DNA of 36,111 nucleotides from Streptomyces benahoarensis (GCF_007280575.1 NZ_VKJP01000027.1:1-36111), one strand, 5' to 3'. Positions 8,123 through 16,748 are shown, numbered from the stretch's first letter. The notes: generated by a model from the sequence alone, not told the origin. A program made the numbers and translations.

Positions 8123-9103
8123 ATGACGACATTCCGCGGATTCACATCAAGGTCACGGACCCGAGAGGATCGCGTCATCGGCCGGACCCTCGTCGTGATC
8201 GGCCTCATCTGGCGCCTCGCCGTCGCCGCCTACGGCATCGGAGTTTTCCTCCAGCTCATCCTGGCCGACGGCCTGTCGTCCTGGTGGACAATCACCCTCC
8301 ACACCACCGTGCTGCTGGTGTGCCTGCGACTGTCCAATGTCGGCCGCCGGATCGCGCGCCACGGACGCCGGTACCTCACGCCGGTCATCCATTCCGTGGC
8401 GGACATGAGCGACGACCCGTTCGTGCTGTATCTGCGTCCGTTCGCCGCCGATGCGGACGGAGCGTCCATGGCACAGCAACCCGAGGTCCCCTGGCCCCCC
8501 GTGGGCTTCATCACCTCAGGGCGCACCTTGGAGGAGCAACTCGGTCGGCTGTTGCGGGAGTTCGGCGTCCTGATCGCGGTGGGGCAACCAGGTGAGCAGC
8601 TCCCCTACGCGGGCGCACACCGCACCTATCTGCCACTGAACGACTGGCAGGACACCGTACGCGATCTGATGCTGCGCGCGCGGCTGGTCGTGCTCGTCGC
8701 GGGGCCGGGTCCCGGAACGATCTGGGAGTACGCGGAGGCGATCCGTCTCCTTCCCCCTTGCCGCCTCCTCCTGGCCGTCTACCACGGCCCCGAGATCTAC
8801 GAAGCGTTCCGGCAACTGTCGGAAACGGCATTCGAGCAACAACAGGGCGAGCTTTCCTTACAGATGGGGACCTCTGGGTTGCCACCGGCACTGCCGGACT
8901 ACCCGAAGCCCACGGAATCGGGCACGCGGGACTACGCACTCAAGGGAGTCGTCCACTTCGACTCGGAATGGGGATCGCACTTCATACGCTTCGATCCGGC
9001 CAAGGGAAGTGTGATGCGCAGCCGAGCAGCCACCAGCAGGGCGGTCCGCCAAGCGCTGCGTCCCGCGTTGAAGGCGATCCGACTCGACGGCGAAACGAGC
9101 TGA
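8123..9103 (+). CDS. Membrane-anchored protein with TIR-like domain
   Basis: This 326-residue protein starts 13 bp after the RipA-like gene, so the two probably share a transcript. Two transmembrane helices (about residues 22-48 and 54-70) lead to a cytoplasmic Rossmann-like domain. That domain carries VLYLRPF at 101-107, TLEEQLGRLL near 135-144, VGQPGEQLPYAGA, DWQDTVRDLM and ARLVVLVAGPGPGTIWEYAEA at 187-206. The last block resembles the TIR pattern in which a strand is followed by a loop and a Trp-Glu pair (W201, E202). Many actinobacteria carry related proteins of unknown role. NADase or signalling activity is only inference. The gene is intact while its neighbours are broken. Confidence 0.65.
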   Translation: MTTFRGFTSRSRTREDRVIGRTLVVIGLIWRLAVAAYGIGVFLQLILADGLSSWWTITLHTTVLLVCLRLSNVGRRIARHGRRYLTPVIHSVADMSDDPFVLYLRPFAADADGASMAQQPEVPWPPVGFITSGRTLEEQLGRLLREFGVLIAVGQPGEQLPYAGAHRTYLPLNDWQDTVRDLMLRARLVVLVAGPGPGTIWEYAEAIRLLPPCRLLLAVYHGPEIYEAFRQLSETAFEQQQGELSLQMGTSGLPPALPDYPKPTESGTRDYALKGVVHFDSEWGSHFIRFDPAKGSVMRSRAATSRAVRQALRPALKAIRLDGETS

Positions 9104-9738
9104 TGCCGCATGGAGATGTCGAGGCCCTTCTTCGCCGGTGGCGGTCCGGATCAGTGACGGTCGTGTACCGGTGCCGCAGAAATCGCCTGACGGGCTCCAA
9201 TGCGGACAACGTCCGGCGGACCCGCCGAGGTTGTCGTCTGGACGCCGAATTTTGCAGGGCCTCAGTTACCGGGGCCGGTGGCCTCGGCGGCGGTACTGGC
9301 TGACCGTCGCGAGCTGCTCCGCGGGGCCCGCAGGCATGGCCGCAGCCGGCGCCGGCTTCCGCTGCCCCAGCGCGGAAACCACGTGGAATATCCGTGGCCG
9401 ACCGTCCGCCCCGCCGGGGAGCCCTGCTGGCGGGGGCGGGCATCAGTTTCACCCCGCTGGAGGCCATGCCGCACGAAGCCTTCCTCGCGCTCGCATGCTC
9501 ACTCATCTGCTGGCGCCGCCAGCTGTCCCCACCGGGACGGCCATTGGGGCCACGGCGCTCCTCAACCTGGTATGGAGCAGCACCGGGGCTGAGGATGAGG
9601 CTGAGGATGGAGCGCCCCGACCAAGCTACGGCGGGGGGCGCGAGGTGCTCACCGCCTGGCGGGACGGGTGGATCGAGCCTGGTGATGTTCGTTACCGGCC
9701 ACGGGATCTCCGGCAGCTCACGCATCAGGAGCCGACAC
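9104..9738. other. No supportable gene
   Basis: There are open frames on both strands, but none shows a family motif, a ribosome binding site and coherent codon bias together. This piece separates the TIR-like gene from the second integrase fragment. Confidence 0.5.
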
Positions 9739-9927
9739 CGTGCCCACAGCAGCCCCCACCGTCTGGGAGGACTTCGAGGTCCCCGCCCATGCCCGCGGCG
9801 GACAAGTCACCCTCAACCTCCACGACCACCTTGCGGCATACGCCTCCAAGCACCCTGGCGCCTACCTGCGCATCTCCTCCGACCGCTTCGGCCACGAAAC
9901 CGGCGTCGACCGCCGGCTCGAAGACGC
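9739..9927 (+). pseudogene. Second serine integrase N-terminal fragment
   Basis: A GTG at 9739 opens a frame reading VWEDFEVPAHARGGQ, then the same LNLHDHLAAYASKHPG, AYLRISSDRFG and VDRRLEDA block as the copy at 6938. This copy seems to keep the natural N-terminal leader that copy A has lost. Homology ends exactly at 9927, where unrelated sequence and then an IS1380 fragment follow. About 63 residues survive out of an expected several hundred. The two copies share 94% identity over 119 bp, so they are either paralogous elements or products of a duplication that later diverged. Confidence 0.8.
9809..9927 (+). repeat. Direct repeat copy B (integrase N-terminal segment)
   Basis: This is the partner of 6938-7056. 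Its right end coincides with the loss of integrase homology. Confidence 0.9.
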
Positions 9928-9962
9928 AGTTCGTCGACCACGGCGCGGGCGGCGGCGGGTAA

Positions 9963-10240
9963 CCGGTCGTCGGGATGCTGCGGCCCGGCAACGCAGGCAG
10001 CAACACCGCCGCCGATCACATCGAAGCCGCCCAGCTCGCGCTAACCCAACTGCCGAAACTCTATCGGCGTGGACGCCAGACACGGATCCGTACCGATTCC
10101 GGAGGCGGCACCCATGAGTTCGTGGCCTGGCTGGCCCAGCGCGGCCGGTGGCTGTCGTACTCGGTCGGCATGACCGTAACCGACGCCATCCACCAGGCCG
10201 TTTGCACGTTCCCGCCTCCGCCTGGACGGCGGCCGTCGAC
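9963..10240 (+). mobile_element. IS1380-family transposase internal fragment
   Basis: The frame reads PVVGMLRPGNAGSNTAADHI, then TRIRTDSGGGTHEFVAWL, WLSYSVGMTVTDAIHQAV and, after a one-base frame change near 10203, HVPASAWTAAVDG. These are the central catalytic blocks of IS1380 transposases: the LRPGNAGSNTAADH motif and the aspartate in RTD. Both ends of the gene are missing and no inverted repeats are visible. The fragment runs straight into the L,D-transpeptidase remnant around 10240, so it marks an old insertion or recombination joint. Confidence 0.82.
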
Positions 10241-11160
10241 GGCTCCTCCTGGAAGCCGTCGGCGGCATTGGAGCGCGGCACCAAGTACAAGCTGGTCGCC
10301 AACGCCAAGGACGACAAGGGCCGGGCGGCCACCGAGCACGCCACCTTCACCACCGTCTCCTCGAAGAACAGCTTCATCGGCTCCTACACCCCGCACGGCG
10401 GCAAGACCGTCGGCGTGGGCATGCAGGTGTCCTTCACCTTCGACAAGGTGATCACGAACAAGAAGGACGTCCAGTCCCACATCAAGGTGACCTCCAGCAG
10501 CGGCCAGCAGGTCATCGGCCACTGGTTCGGCGCCCAGCGCCTGGACTTCCGGCCGCAGGTGTACTGGAAGGCCGGCCCCAAGGTCACGATGAAGATCGAC
10601 CTGGATGGTGTGAAGGGCGGTAGCGGCATCACCGGCGTGCAGTCCAAGACGGTGTCCTTCACCATCGGCCGCTCCCAGGTCTCCACTGTCGACATGGATA
10701 CCCGGACCATGACGGTGGTACGGGATGGCAAGACTCTCAAGTCGGTGCCGATATCCGGCGACAGCCCGCAGAGCCCGACCTACAACGGCCAGATGGTGAT
10801 CTCGGAGAAGCTCGTGCAGACCCGGATGGACGGTTCGACGGTCGGCTTCGGCAAGGACGCCTACAACATCCCGGACGTGCCGCACGCCATGCGACTGTCG
10901 GCCTCCGGCACCTTCCTCCATGGCAACTACTGGGGCAATCCGTCGATTTTCGGCCGACTGGCACCAGCCACGGATGCGTCGGCCTGCAGGACAACAAGGG
11001 CGGCGGGGGCGACACACCGGGCAAGTGGCTCTTCGAACAGTCGCTCATCGGCGATGTCGTGGTCGTCAAGAACTCGCCCGAGCAGACCGTCAAGCCGGAC
11101 AACGGCCTCAACGGGTGGAACCTGTCCTGGTCCGGCTGGCAGGCGGGAAGCGCGCTGTGA
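10241..11160 (+). pseudogene. L,D-transpeptidase (YkuD), N-terminally deleted and frameshifted
   Basis: Actinobacterial L,D-transpeptidases make 3-3 cross-links in peptidoglycan and carry a lipoprotein signal, two Ig-like domains and a YkuD domain. Here the signal and the start of the Ig region are lost at the IS1380 joint. The remainder reads SSWKPSAALERGTKYKL, VSFTFDKVITNKKDV, QRLDFRPQVYWKAG, SFTIGRSQVSTVD and MTVVRDGKTLKSVPI, then HAMRLSASGTFLHGNYW. A one-base deletion near 10954-10957 lies just before the catalytic motif, so SHGCVGLQDNKGG and the C-terminus SWSGWQAGSAL (stop at 11160) are in another frame. The gene is inactive twice over. Confidence 0.88.
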
Positions 11161-11460
11161 TCGGCGTCCGCGCCGTACGGAAGGACGGCGGTGCGGCCCC
11201 CGCAAAACGGCGCGTCGTCTGAGCGGATGTGCTCCACCGTAGCTGGAGAGGACGGCAGCCGGACACCGCTACGATCAGCCAGCCGACAGGCTCTCAGGGG
11301 GCCGGCCCGTAAGGACACCCGCGCAGGACGTTCGACCGACGGGGAGGCGTGATCGCTCGCCGACGGCCCCGACGCTGCCGGCGGGTGTGTACTCACCCGG
11401 TCGGCCTTTCCGAAAGTCGGGGCGTGCGTGGGCCCCGGCCTGCTGGACTCGCCGTCGCAG

Positions 11461-11494
11461 CCTTCGCCCGGAGCTGCCTGACTCCGGGCGAAGG
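11461..11494 (-). terminator. Hairpin terminator, 13-bp perfect stem
   Basis: CCTTCGCCCGGAG (11461-11473) pairs perfectly with 11482-11494 across an 8-base loop. It lies 35 bp beyond the stop of the ALDH7 gene and closes the pipecolate operon. The 300 bp between the L,D-transpeptidase remnant and this hairpin contain no gene I can support. Confidence 0.85.
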
Positions 11495-11528
11495 CGTGCA
11501 GGTTCCTCGTGCGGGGTGAGGGGCGCGC

Positions 11529-13058
11529 CTAGAGGAAACTGACGTTCTGTGCAAGAGCGAGCCGGCTGGAGTAGTTGATGGTGTTGGTGGCCGGACGCAT
11601 GTAGGCGCGCCAGGAGTCGGAGCCGGACTCACGGCCGCCGCCGGTCTCCTTCTCGCCGCCGAAGGCTCCGCCGATCTCCGCGCCGGAGGTCCCGATGTTG
11701 ACATTGGCGATGCCGCAGTCGGAGCCCTCCGCCGACAGGAAGAGTTCCGCCTCCTGCTGATCGCGGGTGAAGATGCTGGAGGAAAGGCCCTGCGGGACGT
11801 CGTTGTGCAGCGCGATCGCCTCGTCGAGTGTGTCGTAGGTCAGCACGTACAGGATCGGGGCGAAGGTCTCCTCCCGCACGACATCGCTCTGCTTGTCGAC
11901 GCGGACAATGACGGGTTCGGCATAGGCGGCCTGGGCTGCGGCTTCGGCCAGGCGCCGACCTCCACCGGCAAGGATCTTGCCGCCCTGGCCCTGGGCGCGG
12001 GTGAGTGCGTCCTGCATGCCGTCGAGAGCCTTGGTGGAGATGAGTGGCCCGACGAGGGTGGCGTCGTCGAAGGGGTTGCCGATGGGGAGCTTCTGGTAGG
12101 CGGCGGTCAGCCGTGCGACGAGGGTGTCGGCGATGTCGCGGTGCACGATGAGGCGGCGCAGGGTCGTACAGCGCTGCCCGGCGGTGCCGGCCGCGGCAAA
12201 GACGATCGCCTGCACGGCCAGGTCCAGGTCGGCGGAGGGCGCGACGACGGCAGCGTTGTTGCCTCCGAGTTCCAGCAGGCTGCGCCCGAAGCGGGCCGCG
12301 ACGCGGGGGCCGACTTCGCGCCCCATGCGGGTCGAGCCGGTGGCGCTGATGAGCGCGACGCGCGGGTCGTCGACGAGCTTCTCGCCGATGGTGCGGTCGC
12401 CGAGCAGCAGCCGGTGCACGTCGCGCGGCGCGCCGACCTCTTCGGCTGCCCGTGCCAGAAGATGGTCGCAGGCCAGGGAGATCAGCGGAGTGAGTTCGGA
12501 CGGCTTCCAGATCACGGTGTCACCGCAGGCCAGAGCCACGGCGGTGTTCCAGGACCACACCGCGGCGGGGAAGTTGAACGCGGAGATGACCCCGACGACG
12601 CCGAGCGGATGCCAGGTTTCGGCGAGGCGGTGGCCGGGGCGCTCGGAGGCGATGGTGCGGCCGTAGAGCTGGCGGGACAGGCCCACGGCGAAGTCGCAGA
12701 TGTCGATCATCTCCTGGACCTCGCCCAGGGCCTCGGAGCGGATCTTGCCCGCTTCGATGGTGATGAGGTCCGCCAGGTCGCTCTTGTGGTCGCGCAGCAA
12801 CTCGCCCAGACGGCGTACGAGTTCGCCTCGGCGTGGGGCCGGCGTGGTGCGCCAGGTGAGGAACGCCGCGCGGGTTGCGGTGAGGGCTTCCTCGGTGTCG
12901 GCGGCCGTTGCGGCTTCCAGACCGAAGAGGTCCTCGCCGGTGATGGGGGTGCGGGCCCGGAAATCGGTGCCTTCGGGGACGGTGACGCCGACGCGCTCAA
13001 GGCTGGTGCGGGCGCGGGTGCGCAGGTCCTCGGTGGTGGGCAGGGCGGTGCTGGTCAT
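11529..13058 (-). CDS. amaB: ALDH7-type L-aminoadipate-6-semialdehyde (P6C) dehydrogenase
   Basis: This 509-residue NAD(P)-dependent dehydrogenase belongs to the antiquitin/ALDH7 group, which oxidises aminoadipate semialdehyde (in equilibrium with piperideine-6-carboxylate) to L-2-aminoadipate. It has SAFNFPAAVW around 159-168, the GSTRMG cofactor loop at 241-246, E263 in LELGGNN and catalytic C297 in GTAGQRCTTLRR. The C-terminal block GTSGAEIGGAFGGEKETGGG followed by ESGSDSWRAYMR is diagnostic of ALDH7. The start is the ATG at 13058: AAGGAG lies 9 nt upstream inside hglS, and ATGA overlaps the hglS stop. A longer open frame upstream is only the hglS shadow. This group includes AmaB of Pseudomonas, and Pcd of beta-lactam clusters catalyses the same reaction. 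Confidence 0.92.
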   Translation of the reverse strand: MTSTALPTTEDLRTRARTSLERVGVTVPEGTDFRARTPITGEDLFGLEAATAADTEEALTATRAAFLTWRTTPAPRRGELVRRLGELLRDHKSDLADLITIEAGKIRSEALGEVQEMIDICDFAVGLSRQLYGRTIASERPGHRLAETWHPLGVVGVISAFNFPAAVWSWNTAVALACGDTVIWKPSELTPLISLACDHLLARAAEEVGAPRDVHRLLLGDRTIGEKLVDDPRVALISATGSTRMGREVGPRVAARFGRSLLELGGNNAAVVAPSADLDLAVQAIVFAAAGTAGQRCTTLRRLIVHRDIADTLVARLTAAYQKLPIGNPFDDATLVGPLISTKALDGMQDALTRAQGQGGKILAGGGRRLAEAAAQAAYAEPVIVRVDKQSDVVREETFAPILYVLTYDTLDEAIALHNDVPQGLSSSIFTRDQQEAELFLSAEGSDCGIANVNIGTSGAEIGGAFGGEKETGGGRESGSDSWRAYMRPATNTINYSSRLALAQNVSFL

Positions 13059-14476
13059 GATGCTCCTTCGGGGAGGTGAGGGGCTTGGTCGAGGGCGCCG
13101 TCGAGTTCCAGTTCGCGGGCGGCCTGCCGGATGGAGTGGTTCTGCTGCTGCTCGTAGAGGGAGAAGGGGTCCAGGACCTCGCGGCCGATCGCGCCGGAGA
13201 GCCATGCGGCGTCGTACGCGGCGCCCTGCTGATCGTTGTTCCGCGAGCCCTCGCCGCTGAGGTTGGACTGGAAGATGCCGGCTGCGGAGCGGGGCAGGAA
13301 GTCCTCGTAGACGATGGGCTCGGCGCGTACCCAGCCCTGTTCCACCAGTTCGCTGATGCGGGTGGGCGGTCGGCTTCCGTCGCGCGGCCGGTCGGGCGCG
13401 ACGTGGTAGGTGAAGTAGGCCAAACCCGAAGTGGCGAGCTCGTGTTCGGTGTGGGGCATGTGCTCTGCCCAAACGGTGTGGGCGAGTTCGCTTCGATCCT
13501 TTCCCGGGTGGGCAGACGCCTGCTCGTCGATGCGGGCGAGCAAGCTGTCGTAGAGAGCCCGGCCCTCGCGGGTGAGGGCAAGGCCACGGGCCTCGACCTC
13601 ACCGAAGCGCACCCGCAGGGCTCCCCTGATGACGGTGCCGTCCGGGGTGCGCAGGGCGCGGGGCTCGGCAAGGGCCCGGAAGGATGTCTGGCGCAGCAGG
13701 ACGTCGGGGCCCTTCCAGGCCGGCGGGCCCTGGATGGTGTCGATCATCTCGATGCCGCGCTCGGTCATGCGCCGGTAGAGCTCGTCGATGTCCAGGACAC
13801 GCGGGGTGAGGTGGTTGATGTGGGTGCTGCGCACGCCGCCGATGTCCGCGGCGACGGCGGAGACCCTCTCCAGCCTTTCGTACCACGCCTTGTCCACCGG
13901 TTCCGTCGACAGTTCGAAGGCATGAACGGCCAGTTGGAGGAAACGTTCGGCCTCCGCTTCGGGCAGTTCCCCCTCAGCTTCGGCCCGGTCGGCAAGAGCG
14001 AGCAGTTCCGGGGGGAACAGCTCGCGGCCTGCGAGGAAGGTCTCCAGGCGGGCGCGCAGGTCGTCGTCGAAGAACCGCGGGTCGGCGGGGGTCAGCATGG
14101 AGGTGAAGACGCGGAACGGGTTGCGTGCCAGCTCTTCTCTGCTGGTGGGGCGAAAGGCGGTGGAGATGACGGGCACCGCGCTGGCGGCGGCCTCACGCAG
14201 GTCGTAGAAGCCGACCGGGCGCATGCCCAGGGCGCCGAAGATGCGGGCAACCTGCTGCATTTCCTGGGGGGTGCCGACACGGATCGCGCCGTGCCGCTCC
14301 GCGGTCACCCGGCTGATGGAGCCCAGGCGTTCGGCGTCGGCGCCCCGCGCGCGCAGGACGTCCTCGTTCACTTCACGGGAGACGTCCACCAGGGTGGTGT
14401 AGGCGGGGACCTCCCGCCCGTACATGTCGGAGAGCCGCGCAGCGAATGCGGCGCGCAGCTGCCACTGGCTGGTCAT
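13055..14476 (-). CDS. hglS: 2-oxoadipate dioxygenase/decarboxylase (HglS, DUF1338)
   Basis: This 473-residue protein is of the HglS/YdcJ family. It is a non-heme Fe(II) enzyme with a VOC-like fold that converts 2-oxoadipate to D-2-hydroxyglutarate with loss of CO2. Residues match the family's active site: H62 and R66 in ERHGAIRVGT (the arginine is the known specificity residue), a metal His in STHINHLTPR (H219 or H222) and a metal Glu in RFGEVEARG (E293 or E295). The start is an ATG with AAAGG about 10 nt upstream. It is 28 bp after the FAD oxidase and overlaps the ALDH7 gene by 4 bp, so it is translationally coupled. The neighbours supply the enzymes before and after it in lysine breakdown. 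Confidence 0.93.
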   Translation of the reverse strand: MTSQWQLRAAFAARLSDMYGREVPAYTTLVDVSREVNEDVLRARGADAERLGSISRVTAERHGAIRVGTPQEMQQVARIFGALGMRPVGFYDLREAAASAVPVISTAFRPTSREELARNPFRVFTSMLTPADPRFFDDDLRARLETFLAGRELFPPELLALADRAEAEGELPEAEAERFLQLAVHAFELSTEPVDKAWYERLERVSAVAADIGGVRSTHINHLTPRVLDIDELYRRMTERGIEMIDTIQGPPAWKGPDVLLRQTSFRALAEPRALRTPDGTVIRGALRVRFGEVEARGLALTREGRALYDSLLARIDEQASAHPGKDRSELAHTVWAEHMPHTEHELATSGLAYFTYHVAPDRPRDGSRPPTRISELVEQGWVRAEPIVYEDFLPRSAAGIFQSNLSGEGSRNNDQQGAAYDAAWLSGAIGREVLDPFSLYEQQQNHSIRQAARELELDGALDQAPHLPEGAS

Positions 14477-14504
14477 CGCAAGTGTTGCCTTTCAGTCGGG
14501 GGAC

Positions 14505-15641
14505 TCACACCACGTGGGCTTCGGGGCGGACTTCGGCCCCTGTCATGAAGCGGTCGGCGCTGAGCGGAGTGACATCGACGAAGGGTTCGCGGTCCAGGTA
14601 CAGATCGCGGACGATCTCTCCGACGGCGGGGGCCTGCAGGAAGCCGTGCCCGGAAAACCCGGTCGCATAAAGGAAGTTGTGCACCTCGCCGGAGCGGCCG
14701 ATGAGTGCGTTGTGGTCCGGGGTGACCTCGTAGAGGCCGGCCCAGCCGTCGGCGATCTCCATGTCCGCCAGGGCGGGCGCCCGGCGCCGCGCCGCGCCGC
14801 GGAACAGCTCCAGCCATTCCGGCGTCCAGTCGGTGTCGAAGCCGTCCTGCTGGTCGGGATCGGCCAGACCGAACAGCAACCCGTCGTCGCTGTTGTGGAA
14901 GTAGCCGGTCGAGGAGAAGTCGATGGTGAAGGGCAGCTGGCGGCGTACCGGACGGACGGGGAGGTTGATCCCGAGCATGTCCCCGATCTGAGCCGACCAG
15001 GCACCGGCGGTGCAGATGACGGTGGCGCAGGAGATCGTTCCGTGATCGGTGTGCACTGCCGTGATCCGGTCGCTGCGGGTGTCGATGCCGGTGACGGCGG
15101 TGTGCGTCGCGAGGGTGACGCCAGCCTGGTTCGCGGAGCGCGCGTATCCCTGGACGACCAGTCCGGGGCGGGCATGGCCGTCGGTGGGAGAATAGGCGGC
15201 GGCCACGAGTCCGTCGGTGCTGATGTAGGGACACAGCCGGTGCGCCTCGCTCGGGCCGATCATGCGGCTGGGGACGCCAAGGCTGTTCTGGATCCGGACG
15301 CTGTTCTCGAAGTCCGTGGCCTGTTGGGCCGTGCTGAGCAGGAACAGGTATCCGACGGTGTCGAGTCGGATACCTGCGCCGGGGCGGTGCGGGAAGTCCT
15401 GGTAGGCACGCAGGCTCCGGTTTCCCAGCTCGATGTTGAGCGGGTCGGAGAACTGCGCTCGCACCCCGCCGATCGGCTTGCCCGAGCTGCCGCAGCCCAG
15501 GTCGCCGCGTTCGACGACAACGATGTTCTGCACCCCTGACTCGGCCAGGTGGAACGCGGTACTGGCACCCATCACTCCACCGCCGATGATCACGACATCG
15601 GCGGTCGGCGGAACGGTGCGGAAGGTGGATGAGGAGGACAA
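14505..15641 (-). CDS. DAO-family FAD amino-acid oxidase, probable L-pipecolate oxidase
   Basis: This is a flavoenzyme of the DAO/sarcosine-oxidase fold, 378 residues from the chosen start. The FAD motif VVIIGGGVMGASTAFHLAES is at 16-35, followed by VVVERGDLGCGSSG with the typical flavin-contact region. Near the C-terminus, GWAGLYEVTPDHNALIG and YATGFSGHGFLQAPAVGE complete the family pattern. I prefer a TTG start at 15641 because GGAAGGGA lies 8 nt before it. The ATG at 15686 has no ribosome binding site. As first gene of an operon with hglS and the ALDH7 gene, oxidation of L-pipecolate to piperideine-6-carboxylate (as by AmaA/PIPOX) is the best inference. Sarcosine, proline or another amine cannot be excluded. 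Confidence 0.82.
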   Translation of the reverse strand: MSSSSTFRTVPPTADVVIIGGGVMGASTAFHLAESGVQNIVVVERGDLGCGSSGKPIGGVRAQFSDPLNIELGNRSLRAYQDFPHRPGAGIRLDTVGYLFLLSTAQQATDFENSVRIQNSLGVPSRMIGPSEAHRLCPYISTDGLVAAAYSPTDGHARPGLVVQGYARSANQAGVTLATHTAVTGIDTRSDRITAVHTDHGTISCATVICTAGAWSAQIGDMLGINLPVRPVRRQLPFTIDFSSTGYFHNSDDGLLFGLADPDQQDGFDTDWTPEWLELFRGAARRRAPALADMEIADGWAGLYEVTPDHNALIGRSGEVHNFLYATGFSGHGFLQAPAVGEIVRDLYLDREPFVDVTPLSADRFMTGAEVRPEAHVV

Positions 15642-15791
15642 GAGGCCGGTCCCTTCCAGAGGCCAACGCCAGAGCCGATAGGGCATCCGTGGGGCGTGGC
15701 TTGGGCTGTCAGTGCGTGTCGATGCTGATCAGCTATCTGTGCGTCATCGTGTAGCAACCCGACCGTTGACGTCCATGAATAGTTTGTTCCC

Positions 15792-15815
15792 CATATCTAT
15801 TAGAGTCTCTATATG
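15792..15815. promoter_or_regulatory. Candidate LysR operator overlapping the regulator start
   Basis: CATAT (15792-15796) and ATATG (15811-15815) flank a core palindrome AGAGTCTCT (15802-15810) in an AT-rich patch. The right arm contains the ATG of the LysR gene. LysR proteins usually bind T-N11-A dyads between divergent genes and repress themselves, so this is a likely autoregulatory site. Confidence 0.5.
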
Positions 15816-16727
15816 GACTGGACGAGCGCTCAGCTTCGCTCCCTGGTGGAGCTGACCCGTCGCGGGACCGTCACCGCGGTGGCGGAGGCTCTGGGATACA
15901 CGCCCGGCGGGGTCTCCCAGCAGATCGCCGCGCTGGAAAAGGCCACCGGCATGGAACTACTGCAGCGGATCGGGCGCCGGGTGGAGCTGACGGACGCGGG
16001 GAGGACGCTGGCCCGGCACGCAGAGCGGATCCTGTCCACGGAAGCCGAGGCCGTCGAAGCGCTCGAACGCACCCGCAACGAAGCCTCCGGGTCGCTGCTG
16101 GTCGGCCTCTTCGCCACGGCTGCCGCCGAGATCCTGCCTCTGGTTCTGCACAAGGCCCGCGAGATCCATCCGGGGCTGCTGGTGCACAGCCGTGACATGG
16201 ACGTGGACGAGGTCTATGACGCCGTCACGTCCGGATCCGTGGACCTCGCACTCGGCCTGGACTACCCGGATGTGCCCATCCGCCGCGATCCGGCCCTGCG
16301 GGTGATTCAGCTGTACCGGGAACGTTTCTCCCTCGCGGTGCCCGCAGGGTCGATGAACGGCCGCGAGGGGATCTCCCTGGCGGACACTCAGAACCTGCGA
16401 TGGATCCTGCCGTCGACCGACAGCTACTACGGCCGTGCCGTGCGCACCGCATGCCGACGGGCGGGCGTCGAGCCCGAGGTGCAGCACGAGGTGACGGACA
16501 CCGCGGCCACACTGGCGCTTGTCGAGGCGGGCGTCGGTGTGAGCACGGTGACGGATCTGATGCTCTCACTGCGCTCGTCACGCTTTGACGTGGTGGAGCT
16601 GCGCGAGACGATCGAGCGGCACATCGTCGTCGTCATCCGCTCCTCCGCGGAGCACCGGCCTACGGTGGCGGCCCTGGTCTCCGTCCTGAAGGCCGTTTCC
16701 GAGGCCCGGCGCGGCAACCCGGCGTAG
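15813..16727 (+). CDS. LysR-family transcriptional regulator 1
   Basis: This is a 304-residue LysR regulator. The N-terminal winged helix-turn-helix (residues 6-65) reads AVAEALGYTPGGVSQQIAAL, and the effector-binding domain follows from about residue 92 (GSLLVGLFATAAAEILP). It is transcribed away from the FAD oxidase-hglS-ALDH7 operon, with about 170 bp of shared promoter region. It is therefore the probable activator or repressor of that operon, with a lysine-pathway intermediate as likely effector (inference). A dyad overlaps its own start codon. The stop is followed 21 bp later by a hairpin. The gene is intact. Confidence 0.93.
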   Translation: MDWTSAQLRSLVELTRRGTVTAVAEALGYTPGGVSQQIAALEKATGMELLQRIGRRVELTDAGRTLARHAERILSTEAEAVEALERTRNEASGSLLVGLFATAAAEILPLVLHKAREIHPGLLVHSRDMDVDEVYDAVTSGSVDLALGLDYPDVPIRRDPALRVIQLYRERFSLAVPAGSMNGREGISLADTQNLRWILPSTDSYYGRAVRTACRRAGVEPEVQHEVTDTAATLALVEAGVGVSTVTDLMLSLRSSRFDVVELRETIERHIVVVIRSSAEHRPTVAALVSVLKAVSEARRGNPA

Positions 16728-16748
16728 GCACTCATAGGGTCGACAGCC

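Noticed and set aside
8982..9725. 247-residue minus-strand frame
   Set aside because: The protein is low-complexity Arg/Pro/Gly with no motif. It overlaps the end of the TIR-like gene on the other strand.
11529..13472. 647-residue version of the ALDH gene
   Set aside because: The extra 138 N-terminal residues are an out-of-frame reading of hglS. The ATG at 13058 has AAGGAG upstream and gives the normal ALDH length.
14505..15686. ATG start at 15686 for the DAO-family oxidase
   Set aside because: There is no ribosome binding site before it, and the extra residues (MPYRLWRWPLEG) are unlike the family. A TTG at 15641 has GGAAGGGA at proper distance.
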